A stretch of DNA of 64,000 nt from Kitasatospora cinereorecta (GCF_024172095.1 NZ_JAMZDX010000004.1:1054001-1118000); one strand, 5' to 3'. Shown: positions 52,280 through 60,956, counted from the stretch's first letter. Made by a program: numbers and translations. Notes: a model not told the origin generated them from the letters alone.

Positions 52280-52660
52280 CCAGCGGGTCCGCCCGCGACG
52301 CACCACCGCCGGCCCGGCCGAGCCCGACACCTCCGTCCCGCTCCGCCGGGCTTCATCGCGTCCGCCGGGCGCCTGGAAACGGTGCGTGACGCTTGGCCGA
52401 CCGTTATCGGGGGTATGCCGGGCGGGAGGGGAGCGGGGGTCGAGGGGCGGGGCGGGGTTCGTACGGGGACAGGCAGTTGGAGCCGGCTGCGATCCAACGG
52501 CGGTGCCCCCCTGGCCGGTCGGCGCCGTGACCGCACAGCGGCCGGAATTCGCAGGCAAGTTCGGCCGACATGGTTGACCTCATTGAAGTGGGCATGGCAG
52601 GTTCGTCCGGCGCGGTTGTTCCCGACCGGTCGTACCGCGCAATCCCCCACGAGGAGACCC
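52280..52660. other. 381-bp gap before the secreted protease gene
   Basis: No gene recognised. The frame of the protease is open upstream but lacks protein character, and its signal peptide starts at 52661. TTGACC at 52573-52578 could be a -35 element; no matching -10 was convincing. A weak hairpin, GCGGG-TCCG-CCCGC, lies just after the phosphatase stop. Confidence 0.4.
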
Positions 52661-54205
52661 ATGTTGAAGAGACTTGCCGCCGGCGTAGGCGTGAGCGCCC
52701 TCGCCGCCGGAGCGCTGACTTTCACCGCCACCCCCGCCCAGGCGCTCCAGGCAGGTGACCTGGCGTCCACCATCGCGCTGAGCAACTGCTCGGCGTCGCT
52801 GGTGCGCTACCCGTCCTCGGTCGACACCGACCGGGCACTGATGCTCACCAACGGCCACTGCCTGCCGACCATGCCGTCCGCCGGCCAGGTGATCCAGAAC
52901 ACCAGCGCCAGCCGCAGCGGCACCCTGCTCAACGCGGCCGGCAGCTCGCTCGGCACCGTCCAGGCGGACAAGGTGCTGTACGCGACCATGACGGGCACCG
53001 ACGTCGCGCTGTACCAACTGACCGACACCTACGGCTCGATCACCTCCAAGTACGGTGCGACCGCGCTGACGATCAGTGACACCCACCCGGTCGACGGCTC
53101 GGCGATGTACATACCGTCGTCGTACTGGAAGCAGACCTGGAACTGCTCGATCAACGGGTTCGTCCCCACCCTGCGCGAGGACCAGTGGACCTGGCACGAC
53201 TCGCTCCGGTACAGCACCGACTGCAACACCACGCACGGCACCTCGGGTTCGCCGATCGTCGACGCCGCGAGCAAGCGGATCGTCGGCATCAACAACACCG
53301 GCAACGACAACGGTGAGATGTGCACCCTCGACAACCCGTGCGAGGTGGCGGCCGACGGCACCACCACGGTCACCAAGGGCCAGAGCTACGGTGAGGAGAC
53401 CTACTGGTTCACCACCTGCCTGGGCACCGGCCGGGTCATCGACCTGAACGTGAGCGGCTGCCTGCTCACCAAGCCGGCCGGCACCGCCGTGTCGGTCACC
53501 AACCCGGGCAACCAGGCCACCACGGTGAACGGTTCGGTCAGCCTGCAGATCCAGGCCAGCGGCGGCACCGCCCCGCTGACCTACTCGGCCACCGGCCTGC
53601 CGGCCGGCCTGTCGATCAACGCCTCGACCGGCCTGATCTCGGGCACCGTCACCAGCGCGGGCTCCTCCACCGTGACCGTCACCGTGAAGGACTCCACGGG
53701 CAAGACCGCCTCCACCACCTTCAGTTGGACGGTCAGCCCGGTCGGCACCTGCACCCCGGCGCAGCTGCTCGGCAACGCGGGCTTCGAGACCGGTTCCGCC
53801 GCTCCGTGGACCACCACCAGCGGCGTGGTCGACAACTCGGCGTCCGAGGCGGCCCACGGCGGCTCCTGGAAGGCATGGCTGAACGGCTACGGCTCCGCCC
53901 ACACCGACAGCGCCTCGCAGACCGTCACCATCCCGGCCAACTGCAAGGCCACCCTCAGCTACTGGCTGCACATCGACACGGCTGAGACCACCACCACCAC
54001 GGCGTACGACAAGCTCACCGTGACCGTCAACGGCACCACGGTGGCCACGTACTCGAACCTCAACAAGAACACCGGCTACACCCAGAAGACCGTCGACCTG
54101 TCCGCCTACGCCGGACAGAGCGTCACCCTGAAGTTCAACGGCGTGGAGGACTCCTCCCTCCAGACCAGCTTCGTGATCGACGACACCGCGATCCAGACCA
54201 GCTGA
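52661..54205 (+). CDS. Secreted trypsin-like serine protease with Ig-like and C-terminal beta domains
   Basis: A 514-aa exported protein. The signal peptide is MLKRLAAGVGVSALAAGALT to PAQA (about residue 28). The S1 protease has His66 in LTNGHCLP, Asp114 in TGTDVALYQL and Ser195 in THGTSGSPIVD. A putative Ig (He_PIG-like) domain follows (GTAPLTYSATGLPAGLSINA, STGLISGTV). The C-terminal 140 residues form a jelly-roll-like domain (LLGNAGFETGSAAPWT, WKAWLNGYGSAHTDS) seen in substrate-binding modules. It would degrade extracellular proteins. GAGGAG precedes the ATG. Confidence 0.9.
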   Translation: MLKRLAAGVGVSALAAGALTFTATPAQALQAGDLASTIALSNCSASLVRYPSSVDTDRALMLTNGHCLPTMPSAGQVIQNTSASRSGTLLNAAGSSLGTVQADKVLYATMTGTDVALYQLTDTYGSITSKYGATALTISDTHPVDGSAMYIPSSYWKQTWNCSINGFVPTLREDQWTWHDSLRYSTDCNTTHGTSGSPIVDAASKRIVGINNTGNDNGEMCTLDNPCEVAADGTTTVTKGQSYGEETYWFTTCLGTGRVIDLNVSGCLLTKPAGTAVSVTNPGNQATTVNGSVSLQIQASGGTAPLTYSATGLPAGLSINASTGLISGTVTSAGSSTVTVTVKDSTGKTASTTFSWTVSPVGTCTPAQLLGNAGFETGSAAPWTTTSGVVDNSASEAAHGGSWKAWLNGYGSAHTDSASQTVTIPANCKATLSYWLHIDTAETTTTTAYDKLTVTVNGTTVATYSNLNKNTGYTQKTVDLSAYAGQSVTLKFNGVEDSSLQTSFVIDDTAIQTS

Positions 54206-54223
54206 CGGCAGTGAAGTAGGCGG

Positions 54224-54252
54224 GGCCCGGCGGAGGAACCAACCGCCGGGCC
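54224..54252 (+). terminator. Terminator after the protease
   Basis: A perfect 10-bp stem, GGCCCGGCGG with CCGCCGGGCC, and 9-nt loop, 18 bp after the stop. Confidence 0.75.
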
Positions 54253-54269
54253 TCGCTTCGTGTGCACGG

Positions 54270-54698
54270 TCAGTTGCAGCGACCGCTGCCGCTGTAGCAC
54301 GGCGTGTAACCCGAGGGCAGCGGTGCGGGCGGGGCGGGGTGCGACCGGTCGAAGTCGTGCCGCAGCAGTACCGCGAGGCCGAACAGCAGCACGACAGCGA
54401 CGAGTTGGAAGGCGGCCGTCCACCTGGCCCGCAGCAGCGCCGCCACACCGGCGAGCAGCAACGAGACGATCAGCACCTTCCAGGTGAACGCCATCTGCGC
54501 GAGCGACACCCGGTCGGCGACGTCCGGCGATCCGCCGGCCGCCCAGACGTCCATGCCGTAGGCGAACATCCGGCCCACGACGACGACGCCGACCGCGCCG
54601 AAGGACAGGACGCCGAGGACGATGTCCACGGCGCGCGGCGGAGCGGCGGGCCGGCGCAGCATCCGCGACCGGCCGATCGGTGACGGTGTCGAGGGCAT
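54270..54698 (-). CDS. DUF6234 small membrane protein
   Basis: A 142-aa protein with three hydrophobic segments (VDIVLGVLSFGAVGVVVVGR, WKVLIVSLLLAGVAALL, FQLVAVVLLFGLAVLL) and an external tail ending SGYTPCYSGSGRCN. The Cys-x-Ser-Gly-Ser-Gly-x-Cys ending is characteristic of the DUF6234 type. Function unknown. It is convergent with the protease gene. Confidence 0.72.
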   Translation of the reverse strand: MPSTPSPIGRSRMLRRPAAPPRAVDIVLGVLSFGAVGVVVVGRMFAYGMDVWAAGGSPDVADRVSLAQMAFTWKVLIVSLLLAGVAALLRARWTAAFQLVAVVLLFGLAVLLRHDFDRSHPAPPAPLPSGYTPCYSGSGRCN

Positions 54699-54785
54699 GG
54701 CGTCAGCCTCGCAGACCTGCCGACCCCGGCGCCTGAGTATGCGTACTCATGCACCGCCGGTCCCGTCCGGCAGGCGGGTCGGCAC

Positions 54786-54820
54786 GTGGCCACGGCCGCC
54801 ACGGCCGCCACGGCCGGCCA
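54786..54820. repeat. 9-bp tandem repeat
   Basis: Units of GCCACGGCC recur three to four times between the DUF6234 start and the end of the MarR operon. Confidence 0.7.
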
Positions 54821-54834
54821 CACCGGGCTCCTGG

Positions 54835-55278
54835 TCAGTGCGGGAGGGCCGCCAGTTCGGCGTTGGCGCGGGCCGTGACGGCGGTCAGGACCCGGGCGGC
54901 GGCAGCCAGGTCCTCGGCCGGGAGGTCGCCGTACAGGCGGGCGGTGAGCTCGTCAGCGGCGGCGCGGACGGTGCGGTTCAGCTCCTCGCCCGCGGCCGTG
55001 AGTTCCAGGTCGGCCCGGTCGCCGGCCGGCGCCGCCAGCAGCCGGGCGTCGATCAGCTCGGCGACCACCGCTTCGGCGGCCGCGTGGTCGATCTTCAGGC
55101 CGTCGGTCAGCCGGCCGATCACCTGCTCACGGTCGACGGCCCCGCCGGCGACGGCGTTGAGCGCCACCGACTGCGGGAAGGTGGTGCCGCTGGGGGCGAG
55201 CAGTCGCTCGAATGCGGCACGCGTGGCGTAGTGGGCGCGGCCGATGACCTGGCCGTTGAGGGGTGGGGTGGTGGACAT
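54835..55278 (-). CDS. MarR-like winged-helix protein
   Basis: A 147-aa protein with helices typical of MarR folds (FERLLAPSGTTFPQSVALNAVA, REQVIGRLTDGLKIDHAAAEAVVAELIDARLL, DLELTAAGEELNRTVRAAADEL). The DNA-recognition helix is less basic than in true MarR proteins, so it may be a co-regulator or sensor. It begins 2 bp after the stop of the upstream MarR gene, so the two form an operon. Confidence 0.72.
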   Translation of the reverse strand: MSTTPPLNGQVIGRAHYATRAAFERLLAPSGTTFPQSVALNAVAGGAVDREQVIGRLTDGLKIDHAAAEAVVAELIDARLLAAPAGDRADLELTAAGEELNRTVRAAADELTARLYGDLPAEDLAAAARVLTAVTARANAELAALPH

Positions 55279-55280
55279 GG

Positions 55281-55748
55281 CTACTCCCGGATCTCGGAAT
55301 CGAGCGGAACATCGAGCAGGACTGCCAGTTCGCGGGCGAAGGCCTCGGCGCGCGCCCCTTCCAGGCCGCCGAGCGGCGCCAGCAACCGGTCGAGCAGCGG
55401 GTGGACGACATCGACGGCCCGCGCGGCGGCCTCGCGCCCCTCGGCAGTCAGCGACAGCCGGACGGCCCGACTGTCGGCCGGGTCCGGGGTGCGCTCCACC
55501 AGTCCGGCGGACTCCAGCGCCCGGGCCAGCTTCGACACGTAGAGCGGCTCCAGGCCGGTGTGGTCGGCGAGTTCGCGCTGGCTGGGGCGCAGCCCCGACC
55601 GGTGCATGCCGAGCAGCGACCCCAGCAGCGCGTACTGCGCGTGGGTCAGCCCCAGCGGAGCGAGGGCCCGGTCGACGGCCACCCGCCACTTCATCGACAG
55701 CCGCCAGACCAGGAAGCCCGGCGTCGGGCCCGCAACTGCTTCACTCAT
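55281..55748 (-). CDS. MarR family transcriptional regulator
   Basis: A 155-aa canonical MarR: LTHAQYALLGSLLGMH, recognition helix in RELADHTGLEPLYVSKLARALESAGLV, wing RTPDPADSRAVRLSLT. It is the first gene of a two-gene operon with a second MarR-like protein. A palindrome covering its -10 region suggests autorepression. The divergent side holds the 165-bp palindromic element and an arsR gene. Confidence 0.88.
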   Translation of the reverse strand: MSEAVAGPTPGFLVWRLSMKWRVAVDRALAPLGLTHAQYALLGSLLGMHRSGLRPSQRELADHTGLEPLYVSKLARALESAGLVERTPDPADSRAVRLSLTAEGREAAARAVDVVHPLLDRLLAPLGGLEGARAEAFARELAVLLDVPLDSEIRE

Positions 55749-55761
55749 GGCAGATACGGTA

Positions 55762-55780
55762 CATGGAGATTATGTCCATG
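55762..55780 (-). promoter_or_regulatory. MarR operator, CATGGA-N7-TCCATG
   Basis: A perfect 6-bp-arm inverted repeat spans the probable -10 (CATAAT on the reverse strand) of the MarR operon, 14 bp upstream of its ATG. Confidence 0.6.
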
Positions 55781-55838
55781 GCTACTATTTGCCGCGGCCG
55801 TCGAGGTGAAGCGCCGTGGCGAGCGGGGCGCAGCGCCC

Positions 55839-56003
55839 AGTGTCGCGTCGGGCGGCCTTTGCCCGTCGAGGAGCGGCGTCCGGTGCGTGCTCTCGGCGTG
55901 CCGGGCGCAAGTCCTCGTACTGGACGTACTTGGGCTTGCGGCCGGTGCGGCGAGAGTGCGTGCCGGGCGTCGCGACGGGGCGAAGGCCGCCCGACGCGAC
56001 ACT
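55839..56003. mobile_element. 165-bp palindromic, MITE-like element
   Basis: Arms of about 80 bp pair imperfectly around position 55921. The outer 21 bp are exact inverted repeats: AGTGTCGCGTCGGGCGGCCTT on the left (55839-55859) and its complement on the right (55983-56003). Inner blocks also pair (GTGCTCTCGGCG with CGGCGAGAGTGCG-like; GCAAG with CTTGC) with small indels. It codes for no protein. It ends at the -10 box of the arsR gene. Without a genome-wide search, mobility is inferred from structure only. Confidence 0.6.
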
Positions 56004-56008
56004 AGGAT
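56003..56008 (+). promoter_or_regulatory. Leaderless -10 box (TAGGAT) at the element's edge
   Basis: TAGGAT ends 6 nt before the ATG at 56015. Its first base is the last base of the palindromic element, so the element lies where the -35 region should be. Confidence 0.5.
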
Positions 56009-56014
56009 GGCCGG

Positions 56015-56368
56015 ATGAGCACCCGCGCCGACCTCGCCGCCGCAGCGCACCCGCACCGGCGCGACGGCGAGCGCCTGGAGGTCGCCGCCTCCGTCCTGGC
56101 GCTGCTCGCCGACCGGACCCGACTGGCCCTGCTGGAGCGCCTCGGCGAGGGCGAGGCCGATGTCACCACGCTGACCGAGGCCACCGGCGCCGCCCGCCCC
56201 TCGGTCAGTCAGCACCTCGCCAAGCTCCGCCTGGCCGGCCTGGTGGCCACCCGCCGCGACGGCCGCCGGGTGGTCTACTCACTGCGCCACGGCCACCTGC
56301 GACGCCTGGTGGACGAGGCGCTGAACGTCGCCGACCACCAGATCGGCTCCCTCCCCCCGCACGACTGA
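56015..56368 (+). CDS. ArsR/SmtB family metalloregulator
   Basis: A 117-aa ArsR protein: AASVLALLADRTRLALLERLGEGEADVTTLTEATGAARPSVSQHLAKLRLAGLVATRRDGRRVVYSL contains the full winged helix. The C-terminal helix has RHGHLRRLVDEALNVADHQIG, with the Asp/His pattern typical of alpha-5 metal sites (zinc, nickel or cobalt sensors). His-rich AAHPHRRDG lies at the N-terminus. It precedes an MFS gene with a His-rich tail and a matching operator, so it is the likely repressor. Confidence 0.9.
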   Translation: MSTRADLAAAAHPHRRDGERLEVAASVLALLADRTRLALLERLGEGEADVTTLTEATGAARPSVSQHLAKLRLAGLVATRRDGRRVVYSLRHGHLRRLVDEALNVADHQIGSLPPHD

Positions 56369-56417
56369 GCCCGCACGACTGACCCCGCACGGACCCCGCC
56401 ACCACCAGGCCCCGGCC

Positions 56418-56445
56418 CAACATGTGCACAGGTACGCACATGTTG
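56418..56445. promoter_or_regulatory. ArsR operator upstream of the MFS exporter
   Basis: CAACATGTGC and GCACATGTTG form perfect 10-bp arms with an 8-bp spacer. The repeat ends 2 bp before the -10 box (TACGAT, 56448-56453), so a bound repressor would block RNA polymerase. Confidence 0.75.
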
Positions 56446-56447
56446 CT

Positions 56448-56453
56448 TACGAT
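56448..56453 (+). promoter_or_regulatory. Leaderless -10 box (TACGAT)
   Basis: TACGAT ends 6 nt before the GTG at 56460. This decides the start: the upstream ATG at 56424 lies inside the operator. Confidence 0.55.
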
Positions 56454-56459
56454 GGTCCC

Positions 56460-57818
56460 GTGCTCACCGTGCTGCGCAACCGCGCGTACCGCCACCTGTT
56501 CACCGCCCAGGTCGTCGCCCTGGTCGGCACCGGGCTGGCCACCGTCGCGCTCAGCCTGCTCGCGTACGACCTGGCCGGACGGAACGCCTCGGCGGTGCTC
56601 GGCACCGCACTGGCGATCAAGATGGTGGCGTACGTCGCCGTCGCCCCGCTGGCGGCCGCCCTCGCGGAACGCGTGCCGCGCCGCGCCCTGCTGGTGGCGA
56701 TGGACCTGATCCGGGCCGGGGTCGCCGTCGGACTGCCGTTCGTCGACCGGGTGTGGCAGGTGTACCTGATGGTCTTCCTGCTCCAGGCCGCCTCCGCCGC
56801 GTTCACCCCGACCTTCCAGGCCACCATCCCCGAGGTGCTGCCCGCCGAACGCGACTACACCCGCGCCCTGTCCCTCTCCCGGCTCGCGTACGACCTGGAG
56901 AGCCTGTTCAGCCCGGCGCTGGCCGCCGCGCTGCTCACCGTGGTGCCGTACGGGTGGCTGTTCGGCGGGACGGCGGTCGGCTTCCTCGGCTCGGCCGCGC
57001 TGGTGGTCTCCACCGTCCTGCCGAAGCCGGCGCCGGTCGAACGGGAGGGCGGCGTCTACGCGAAGGCCGCCTTCGGCACCCGGCTGTTCCGGGCGACGCC
57101 GCGGCTGCGCGCCCTGCTCGCGCTCGACCTCGCCGTCGCCGCGGCGGGGGCGATCGTGTTCGTGGACACCGTGGTGGTCGTCCGCGACCACTTCCACCGC
57201 CCGGCCGGCGCGGTGTCGCTGGCCCTCGGCGCGTACGGCGCGGGCTCGATGCTCACCGCGCTGCTGCTGCCGCGGCTGTTGGCCCGGACCGGCGACCGGA
57301 CGGTGATGCTGCCCGCCGGGTACGCGCTGCCCGCCGTCCTGGCCGGGGTCGCCGCGCTCACCGCGACGGCGCCGAGCGGCTGGTCGTGGACCGGCCTGCT
57401 GGTCGGCTGGGCCCTGATCGGGGCGGCCAGTTCGGCCGTGCTCACCCCCGGCGGACGGGTGGTCCGGCGCTCGGCCGCCGACGCCGACCTGCCGGCCGCC
57501 TTCGCCGCGCAGTTCTCGCTCTCGCACGGCTGCTGGCTGCTCACCTACCCCCTCGCGGGCTGGCTGGCCGCCGGCGTCGGCCTGCCCGTCACCGCGCTGC
57601 TGCTGGGGCTCGTCGCCCTCGCCGCAGCCCTCGCCGCCACCACCCTGTGGCCCGCCACCGACCCCGACCGGCTCGACCACCTCCACACCGACCTCCCGGC
57701 CGGCCACCCCCACCTCAGCGGCGCCCGCCCGACCCCCGCCGGCGCCTGGCGCCACGGCCACCACTACGTCATCGACCAGCACCACCACCACTGGCCCCGG
57801 GTGTCCCCCACCCACTGA
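56460..57818 (+). CDS. MFS transporter with His-rich tail, probable metal exporter
   Basis: A 452-aa 12-helix MFS protein. It starts LTVLRNRAYRHLFTAQVVALVGTGLATVALSLLAYDLAGR and has the loop motif ALAERVPRRALL and the middle LSLSRLAYDLESLFSPALAAALL. The C-terminal tail is His-rich (DHLHTD, HPHLSG, WRHGHHYVIDQHHHHW), as in nickel/cobalt exporters such as NreB. With the upstream ArsR and palindrome this forms a metal-resistance unit; nickel, cobalt or zinc are the candidates. Confidence 0.85.
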   Translation: MLTVLRNRAYRHLFTAQVVALVGTGLATVALSLLAYDLAGRNASAVLGTALAIKMVAYVAVAPLAAALAERVPRRALLVAMDLIRAGVAVGLPFVDRVWQVYLMVFLLQAASAAFTPTFQATIPEVLPAERDYTRALSLSRLAYDLESLFSPALAAALLTVVPYGWLFGGTAVGFLGSAALVVSTVLPKPAPVEREGGVYAKAAFGTRLFRATPRLRALLALDLAVAAAGAIVFVDTVVVVRDHFHRPAGAVSLALGAYGAGSMLTALLLPRLLARTGDRTVMLPAGYALPAVLAGVAALTATAPSGWSWTGLLVGWALIGAASSAVLTPGGRVVRRSAADADLPAAFAAQFSLSHGCWLLTYPLAGWLAAGVGLPVTALLLGLVALAAALAATTLWPATDPDRLDHLHTDLPAGHPHLSGARPTPAGAWRHGHHYVIDQHHHHWPRVSPTH

Positions 57819-57856
57819 CCGAGGACGACCGGACCAGTGGCCCGCAAGCAGCAGGG

Positions 57857-59332
57857 CTAGGCGTGCAGCGCCCGGCTGGTGGCGGTGATCGGCGCGGGCA
57901 GGTCGGCGGTGCCGCCGCGCAGGTAGCGGTCGACGGCGGCGGCGGCGGAGCGGCCTTCGGCGATCGCCCAGACGATCAGCGACTGGCCGCGTCCGGCGTC
58001 GCCGGCCACGAAGACGCCGTCCGCCGAGGTCGCGAACTCCTCGTCGCGGGTGAGGTTCCCGCGGGCGTCATGGGTGAGTCCGAGCTGTTCGGCGATGCGG
58101 TTCTCCCGTTCGGGGCCGGAGAAGCCGAGGGCGAGCAGGGCGAGATCGGCGGGCAGGGTGCGTTCGGTCCCGGGCGTGGGGTGGCGGTCCCCGGGCGCCG
58201 CGGACGCGATCCGGACCCCGGCGAGGTGTCCGCGGCCGTCCGTCTCGAAGCCGACCGTGGTGGCGGTGAACACCCGGGGGTCCGCGACCGGCGCGCCGGC
58301 CTCCTCGTGCGAGGTGGTGACCCGGTACACCTTCGGGTGGACCGGCCAGGGCTGGTCGTCGGCCCGGTCGTGCGGCGGGCGGGGGTTGATGTCCAGTTGG
58401 GTGACGGCGGCGGCACGCTGGCGCAGGGCGGTGCCCAGGCAGTCGGCGGCGGTGTCGCCGCCGCCGACGATGACCACGGAGCGGCCCTCGGCGGAGAGCG
58501 GGGAGACCGGGTGGTCGCCCTCGTCGGTCCGGTTGGCGAGGGTCAGGTAGGTCATCGCCTGGTGGACGCCGTCCGCCTCCCGGCCCGGTAGGGCCAGGTC
58601 CCGGCAGGCGGTGGCCCCGATGGCGATCACCACCGCGTCGTGGCGTTCGCGCAGCCGGTCGGCGGGCAGGCCGTCGTCGCCGACGGCGGCGCCGGTGCGG
58701 AAGCCGGTGCCCTCGGCCCGCATCTGGGCGAGCCGCCGCTCCAGGCGGTGCTTCTCCAGCCGGAACGGCGGGATGCCGTAGCGCAGCAGGCCGCCGATCC
58801 GGTCGGCCCGCTCGTACACGGTGGTGGTGTGGCCGGCGCGGGTGAGCTGCTGGGCGGCGGCCAGTCCGGCCGGTCCGGAGCCGATCACGGCGACCCGGAA
58901 GCCGGTCATCCGGTCGGGCGGTTTCGGCTGGTCGGCGCCGGACTCCCAGGCCCGGTCGGCGATCTCCAGCTCGATGTTCTTGATCGTCACCGCGTCGGCG
59001 TCGATGGCGAGGACGCAGGCGCTCTCGCAGGGCGCCGGGCAGAGCCGCCCGGTGAACTCGGGGAAGTTGTTGGTGGCCAGCAGCCGGGCGGCCGCCCGGC
59101 GCCAGTGGTCGTCGGCGACCAGGACGTTCCAGTCCGGGATCAGGTTGCCCAGCGGGCAGGCGTGGTGGCAGAACGGCAGCCCGCAGTCCATGCAGCGGTC
59201 GGCCTGCTGATTGATGATCGGGAGCAGCGCGCCCGGGCGGTACACCTCCCGCCGGTCGTCCAGCCGCGCCTGCGGGTCGCGGCGCTCGCGCTGGCGGCGC
59301 GGGGTGGTGAGAAAGGCCTTGGGGTCTGGCAT
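57857..59332 (-). CDS. gltD: Glutamate synthase small subunit-like (GltD)
   Basis: A 491-aa GltD. The N-terminal Fe-S domain has CMDCGLPFCHHACPLGNLIPDWN-type and CPAPCESACVL motifs; FAD and NADPH sites are VAVIGSGPAGLAAAQQLTRAG and SVVIVGGGDTAADCLG; the end has VFVAGDAGRGQSLIVWAIAEGR. Normally it feeds electrons to GltB for glutamate synthesis. No gltB is in this window, so it is either distant from its partner or a paralog serving another oxidoreductase. It lies after the amine-oxidase cluster but is separated by a terminator. Confidence 0.9.
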   Translation of the reverse strand: MPDPKAFLTTPRRQRERRDPQARLDDRREVYRPGALLPIINQQADRCMDCGLPFCHHACPLGNLIPDWNVLVADDHWRRAAARLLATNNFPEFTGRLCPAPCESACVLAIDADAVTIKNIELEIADRAWESGADQPKPPDRMTGFRVAVIGSGPAGLAAAQQLTRAGHTTTVYERADRIGGLLRYGIPPFRLEKHRLERRLAQMRAEGTGFRTGAAVGDDGLPADRLRERHDAVVIAIGATACRDLALPGREADGVHQAMTYLTLANRTDEGDHPVSPLSAEGRSVVIVGGGDTAADCLGTALRQRAAAVTQLDINPRPPHDRADDQPWPVHPKVYRVTTSHEEAGAPVADPRVFTATTVGFETDGRGHLAGVRIASAAPGDRHPTPGTERTLPADLALLALGFSGPERENRIAEQLGLTHDARGNLTRDEEFATSADGVFVAGDAGRGQSLIVWAIAEGRSAAAAVDRYLRGGTADLPAPITATSRALHA

Positions 59333-59487
59333 CGCGGCCTCCGGCAGGACGTGCCGAGCGGGCCGGTGACTGCACCGTGCTGGCCCGTGGACGCCCGCCC
59401 GAGTGGCGCGTCACCGTGTGGCCACCGTACGCCTCCCGACCGCCCTGCGCACCGTCCCACCTGCGGCACTGACGTGGGACGCGAGCG

Positions 59488-59521
59488 GCCGCCCTGCCCG
59501 GTGGGGGTCGGGCAGGGCGGC
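59488..59521 (-). terminator. Terminator after the FAD oxidoreductase
   Basis: A perfect 12-bp stem, GCCGCCCTGCCC with GGGCAGGGCGGC, and 10-nt loop, lies between the oxidoreductase stop and gltD. Confidence 0.75.
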
Positions 59522-59552
59522 GAGGGGGTGCGGCCGGTGGCCGACCGGGGGC

Positions 59553-60956
59553 TCAGCTGTCGAAGCCGAGGCCCAGGCGGTCCATGGTGCGCAGCCACAG
59601 GTTGCGGCGGCCGGAGTTGCGGTCGGCGCGGTCGAGCGACCACTTGGTGATCTCGATGCCGGCCCAGCGGACCGGCTCGGGCGGGAAGGGCAGCGGCTTG
59701 CGGCGGACCATCTCCAGCGCGGTGCGCTCGGTGCGCTCGCCCGCGAGCAGGTCGAGCATCACCTCGGCGCCGAAGCGGGTGGCGCCGACGCCGAGGCCGG
59801 TGTACCCGGCGGCGAGCGCGACCTTGCCGTCGTACGCGGTGTCGAAGAAGGCGGAGAAGCGGGTGCAGGTGTCGATGGCGCCGCCCCAGGCGTGGGTGAA
59901 GCGCAGTCCCTCCAGCTGGGGGAAGGTCTGGAAGAAGTGCCCGGCCAGCGTGCGGTAGGTCGCCGGGCGCTGGTCGTACTCGGAGCTGACCCGGCCGCCG
60001 TAGTGGTAGACGGCGTCGTAGCCGCCCCACAGGATCCGGTTGTCGGCGGAGAGCCGGTAGTAGTGGAACTGGTTGGCGCTGTCGCCGATGCCCTGGCGGC
60101 CCTTCCAGCCGATGGCGTCGAGCTGCTCGGGGCTGAGCGGTTCGGTCATCAGGGCGTAGTCGTAGACCGGGACGGTGTAGGGGCGGATCCGCTTCACCAG
60201 CGAGGGGAAGACGTTGGTGCCGAGGGCGACCCTGCGGGCGAGGACCCGGCCGTACGGAGTGCGGACGGCCATGCCGGTGCCGGACTCGGCGAGGTCGGTG
60301 GCCGGGGTGTGCTCGAAGATCCGGACGCCGGCGTCCTGGCAGGCCCGCTTGAGGCCCCAGGCGAGCTTGGCCGGGTTGACCATGGCGACGCCGTCCTTGT
60401 CCCAGAACGCGCCGAGGTAGGTCGGGGAGTCGACCTCGGCGCGCACCTGGTCGGCGTCGAGGAAGACCCCGCCGTCGCCGAACTGCGCGGCGAGTTCGGC
60501 GAGTTCCTTCAGCTCCTCGACCTGGTACGGCTCGGTGGCGACGTCCAGCTCGCCGGTGCGCTCCCAGTCGCAGTCGAGGCCGTACTTGGTGACGGCGTCC
60601 TCGATGGCCTGGAGGTTCTGCGCGCCGAGCTCCTCCAGCCGGGCCAGCTCGTTCGGCCAGCGCTCCAGGCCGTTGCCGAGTCCGTGGGTGAGGCTGGCGG
60701 CGCAGAAGCCGCCGTTGCGGCCGGAGGCGGCCCAGCCGATCTCCTTGCCCTCCAGGAGCACCACGTCCCGGGCCGGGTCGCGCTCCTTGGCGATGAGGGC
60801 GGTCCACAGGCCGCTGTAGCCGCCGCCGACCACCAGGAGGTCGCAGCGGACGTCCCCGATGAGAGCCGAATTCGCCTCGGGCCGTCCGGGGTCGTCGAGC
60901 CAGTACGAGGTGGGCTTGACGTCCCGGAGGGAGTGGAGGGAGTGGACGGGGTCCAT
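59553..60956 (-). CDS. FAD-dependent amine oxidoreductase (PuuB-like)
   Basis: A 467-aa DAO-fold enzyme. Its dinucleotide motif is CDLLVVGGGYSGLWTALIAKERDP; later parts are GFCAASLTHGLGNGLERWP, YRLSADNRILWGGYDAVY and the FAD-closing YTGLGVGATRFGAEVMLDLL. Length and order fit gamma-glutamylputrescine oxidase and related glycine/amine oxidases. Next to an amino-acid permease and a cupin, it probably begins breakdown of an imported amine or gamma-glutamylated amine. The substrate is inferred from context. Confidence 0.85.
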   Translation of the reverse strand: MDPVHSLHSLRDVKPTSYWLDDPGRPEANSALIGDVRCDLLVVGGGYSGLWTALIAKERDPARDVVLLEGKEIGWAASGRNGGFCAASLTHGLGNGLERWPNELARLEELGAQNLQAIEDAVTKYGLDCDWERTGELDVATEPYQVEELKELAELAAQFGDGGVFLDADQVRAEVDSPTYLGAFWDKDGVAMVNPAKLAWGLKRACQDAGVRIFEHTPATDLAESGTGMAVRTPYGRVLARRVALGTNVFPSLVKRIRPYTVPVYDYALMTEPLSPEQLDAIGWKGRQGIGDSANQFHYYRLSADNRILWGGYDAVYHYGGRVSSEYDQRPATYRTLAGHFFQTFPQLEGLRFTHAWGGAIDTCTRFSAFFDTAYDGKVALAAGYTGLGVGATRFGAEVMLDLLAGERTERTALEMVRRKPLPFPPEPVRWAGIEITKWSLDRADRNSGRRNLWLRTMDRLGLGFDS

